A stretch of DNA of 64,000 bases from Actinomycetota bacterium (lineage in GTDB: Bacteria > Actinomycetota > Thermoleophilia > Miltoncostaeales > Miltoncostaeaceae), in contig JACJWX010000008.1 of NCBI GenBank assembly GCA_020636905.1, positions 59,813 through 123,812 of the forward strand. The letters are read 5' to 3'. Positions 61,895-64,000 of this stretch are shown here, piece after piece. A program made the translations under genes and the position numbers. Below the pieces are notes generated by a model that was not told the origin of the DNA, ran no database searches, and saw only the letters and a list, made by a program, of their open reading frames with translations. The first letter of the stretch is position 1. Each line of letters opens with the position of its first letter.

Positions 61895-63160
61895 TCACGC
61901 TTCTTCGTCGCCCTCGGGCGCTTCGGTCTCGGCCTCGTCGAAGGACTCGTCGACCGTCGCATACACGGTCTCGTCCTGGGCTTCGAAGACCTCGTTGCCG
62001 CCGACGAGCTGGCGGACCTGATCGTCGGCGACCTGGCTGAGTACACGCTCCAGCCCGCTGCGGGTCGCCTGCAGGTGGCTGGAGAGCGCCTCGCGCGCCT
62101 CCCGCATCTGCTCGATGAGGGCCTGCTCGCGCTCGCGCACGACCGAGAGTTCCTCTTCGATCTCGCGGGCGCGGTTCTCGGCGTCCTTCTGGGCCTGCTC
62201 GGCCTGCGCTTCGGCAGCTCGCACCTTGCCCTCGGCCAGTGCCTCGGCCTCGAGTTCGATACGGCGGGCCTCGCGCTCGGCGGTCTCGCGCATCTCGCGC
62301 GCGGCCGCCTCAGCGGTGCGGACGAGCTCGTCGCGGGTCTTCTCGGCGGCGCGACGGGTGATTGACGCGTCGCGGGCGGCCTGATCGCGCAGGATCTGGG
62401 ACGCCGTCTCGGCCTCGCGGCGCAGGGCATCCGCGTCGCGGCGGGCCTCGGCGGCCACCGCATCGGCGTTCTCCTGGGCTTCGCGTCGGATCAGCAGGGC
62501 CTGCTGGTCGGCTTCACGCCGCACCCGCTCGGCCTCCGCGCGGCTCTGGATGGTGAGCTGGTGCGCCTCGGCCTCGGCCTCGTCGCGCAGCTGAGTAGCG
62601 GTCGCCTCGGCGTCTCGGAGCAGCTTGCCGACGGTTTCGCCGACCTGCTCCATGAGCTGTTCGCGATTGGGGCCCGCGGCCCGGGTCTGCGAGGCCTCGT
62701 CCCGTTCGGAGCGAGCCTTCATCAGATCCGCGCGGAGCGCCTCGAGCTGGCTTTCGGCATCGGCAAGTTGGGCGTCGGATGCGGACTTCGCCTGGCCCAG
62801 ATCACTCTGCAGTCGTGAGAGTTCGCCCTGGCGACGCTGGAGTTCCTGGTCGCGTGCCTGGAGTTGTTCGCGCGTCAGCGCGAGTTCTTCGTCCAGGCGG
62901 CGGCGCTCGCTCTCGAGGAGCTGGAGTTCCTCGCCGGACGTCGCGTCCGGCTGGGGGGCTTCCGTGGCCTGTTGGAGCGAACTGCGGAGTCCAGCGGCTT
63001 CGGACTGGGCGCGTTCGAGTGCGGTCGCGGCGGCCTGCAGCAGCGCATCCACTTCCTCGGGCTTGTAGCCGCGGCGGACAATGGAGAGCTGCGCACGACG
63101 CAGCATCACCGGCGTGAGTTCGGCCTGGGTATCACGCTGTAGATCAGAAGAGGTCGACAC
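61895..63160 (-). CDS. DivIVA/Wag31-like coiled-coil protein
   Basis: Encodes 421 residues from GTG 63160; no strong ribosome site helps, and the frame is open further upstream. The N-terminal segment 'LSIVRRGYKPEEVDALLQ' matches the DivIVA membrane-binding start. About 330 residues of continuous coiled coil follow, rich in Ala, Glu, Arg and Gln, then an acidic tail ending 'EAPEGDEEA'. Such proteins gather at curved membrane and at division sites and guide polar growth. Its length exceeds typical Wag31 (about 260). The 312 bases upstream contain a large hairpin but no gene. Confidence 0.88.
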   Translation of the reverse strand: MSTSSDLQRDTQAELTPVMLRRAQLSIVRRGYKPEEVDALLQAAATALERAQSEAAGLRSSLQQATEAPQPDATSGEELQLLESERRRLDEELALTREQLQARDQELQRRQGELSRLQSDLGQAKSASDAQLADAESQLEALRADLMKARSERDEASQTRAAGPNREQLMEQVGETVGKLLRDAEATATQLRDEAEAEAHQLTIQSRAEAERVRREADQQALLIRREAQENADAVAAEARRDADALRREAETASQILRDQAARDASITRRAAEKTRDELVRTAEAAAREMRETAEREARRIELEAEALAEGKVRAAEAQAEQAQKDAENRAREIEEELSVVREREQALIEQMREAREALSSHLQATRSGLERVLSQVADDQVRQLVGGNEVFEAQDETVYATVDESFDEAETEAPEGDEEA

Positions 63161-63366
63161 TTCTCGGGCAGTCTGTCCAGATCGGAGGGGAATGACAAGT
63201 ACCCATTCGGACACGAGGGGTGCCGAACTGAGCTGTGTGCACACATTCCTGTCAAAGACACCGAAATCATGACAGACGACTCGGCCCACCGGCCGGATCC
63301 GCTCGGCGAGGCCGCAGAACGCGCGACCGAAGGACCGTCGATGCGGTGTTCCCCCGGACGCCAATC

Positions 63367-63411
63367 GGGGTTCCCCCTTCCCGTGTTGCGCGAATGCGCA
63401 GGGGGAACCCC
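63367..63411 (-). terminator. Large hairpin, 12-bp arms plus inner 5-bp stem
   Basis: GGGGTTCCCCCT and its exact complement enclose 21 bases, in which TGCGC and GCGCA form an inner stem around GAAT. It lies about 60 bases beyond the stop of the Crp-type gene and some 200 bases before the DivIVA-like start, so it may end the former or structure the leader of the latter. Confidence 0.6.
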
Positions 63412-63472
63412 GAGGCGCTCAGCTCAGCGGAGCGGCGATGAAATCACCGCGGCCGCTGAACGAGACCCGTGA

Positions 63473-64000
63473 TCAGGCCGCGGCGGTGGTCTCCGGCAGG
63501 ATGGTTGGCATGGCCGCCCAGGGGATCATGATCGCCCTGCCGTCAGTGACGATCTCCTCCGCCGCCCTGAGCTTGCTGAAGGCGGTGGTCACCGCCTCAC
63601 GCGATGCTCCGACCAGAGATGCCCACTGCGCATGCGTCAGTTCCAGCCGGAGCTGGACACCGTCGGTGGCGGTGACGCCGAAGCGATCGGCGAGCTGGTG
63701 GAGACGGGCTCTGAGACGGTCTTCGACGCGCATCTCACTGACCAGCGCGATGGTCTCGCTGAGGCCGGTGATGCGTTCGGAGAGCACCGTGGCGATGTTT
63801 CGACCCAGACGCGGGTAGCGGGCGATGAGCCCTTCGATCGCGCGACCCGAGAGCGGCGAGACCGCGGAATCCTCGAGCGCCATCACGACGGGCTCTCGGT
63901 CCATTCCGAGCGTCGAGTAGACGCTGCCCTCATCGAGGATGGAGGTCATGAGCTCGGCCCCGTCCTCGGTGGACTGGAACAGCGCGATACGTCCTTCACG
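63473..64000 (-). CDS. Crp/Fnr-family transcription regulator (5' end cut by window edge)
   Basis: The visible 175 residues run from the window edge to the stop at 63473; the true N-terminus lies beyond 64000. The first part is the end of a cyclic-nucleotide-binding beta barrel ('GRIALFQSTEDGAEL', 'EGSVYSTLG', 'MALEDSAVSPLSG'). A long dimer helix follows ('LGRNIATVLSERITGLSETIALVSEMRVEDRLRARLHQLADRFG'), then a winged helix with 'LTHAQWASLVGASREAVTTAFSKLR'. No Cys is visible in this part, so an FNR-type iron-sulphur cluster cannot be judged. The effector is unknown. Confidence 0.93.
   Translation of the reverse strand, partial: REGRIALFQSTEDGAELMTSILDEGSVYSTLGMDREPVVMALEDSAVSPLSGRAIEGLIARYPRLGRNIATVLSERITGLSETIALVSEMRVEDRLRARLHQLADRFGVTATDGVQLRLELTHAQWASLVGASREAVTTAFSKLRAAEEIVTDGRAIMIPWAAMPTILPETTAAA

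Noticed and set aside
63248..63273. TGTCA and TGACA arms upstream of the DivIVA-like gene, considered as a Crp/Fnr site
   Set aside because: The 5-bp arms are too far apart and do not match TGTGA-N6-TCACA, so there is no real support.

Overview
The window is about 64 kb of GC-rich bacterial chromosome, densely coded on both strands. An OpcA-type G6PDH assembly protein, a GuaB1-like dehydrogenase, a DivIVA/Wag31-like protein, ECF sigma signalling and many GTG starts with 4-base GTGA overlaps point to Actinomycetota. A deep lineage such as Thermoleophilia is possible, but that is inference; no rRNA or tRNA gene was seen that could settle it. No prophage, CRISPR array or intact insertion sequence was found. 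The foreign-looking material is one small inverted-repeat element present in two copies.

Layout. 1-7.7 kb: a cut-off membrane cytochrome c, an orphan OmpR-type regulator, a small His-rich membrane protein with a divergent UppP-like protein, a VTT/DedA-type membrane protein, trehalose-phosphatase, and an MbnH/MbnP-type metal pair with a membrane partner. 8-13.5 kb: the pyruvate dehydrogenase operon aceE-aceF-lpd. 13.6-19.5 kb: an MprF/LysX-like DUF2156 protein, a SanA/YdcF protein, and a Ser/Thr kinase - DnaJ - class-I amidotransferase operon. 19.7-26.6 kb: a haem protein of the cytochrome P460 type, amtB-glnK, a two-component system flanked by two related secreted proteins, and a zinc-ribbon protein. 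26.7-33.9 kb: NAD synthetase with an apparent AUU start, a subtilisin, YciI, a tiny zinc-finger-like protein, MATE transporter, AcuC deacetylase and a degenerate HD protein. 34-40 kb: a KtrB-KtrB-KtrA potassium operon, CoA-binding protein, TerC and GST. 39.8-42.8 kb: ECF sigma factor with its presumed membrane anti-sigma, the first mobile repeat, and a winged-helix regulator. 42.7-50.5 kb: a six-gene pentose-phosphate operon on the minus strand (tkt-pgi-gnd-zwf-opcA-pgl). 50.8-57.1 kb: a FIST sensor with a GGDEF/HD-GYP enzyme, then the three-gene proton-translocating transhydrogenase. 57.1-64 kb: GuaB-type enzyme, the second mobile repeat, two lipoproteins, a LuxR-type regulator, a CitE-like lyase, a DivIVA-like coiled coil, and a cut-off Crp/Fnr regulator.

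How it fits together. Much of the window concerns central carbon and redox balance. Pyruvate dehydrogenase makes NADH and acetyl-CoA, the oxidative pentose-phosphate operon makes NADPH, transhydrogenase exchanges the two pools, and NadE makes the cofactor itself. Ammonium and potassium uptake, envelope maintenance and several signalling modules make up the rest.

Points most worth following up: the 0.2-kb TA-flanked inverted-repeat element and its head-to-head palindrome; two genes that seem to start with AUU or AUC; a P-II protein lacking the modified tyrosine; a UppP homologue with the first motif glutamate replaced; a 16-fold xxxG repeat on the outer side of a receptor kinase; an MbnH/MbnP pair without visible methanobactin genes; and several promoters placed for leaderless transcripts.
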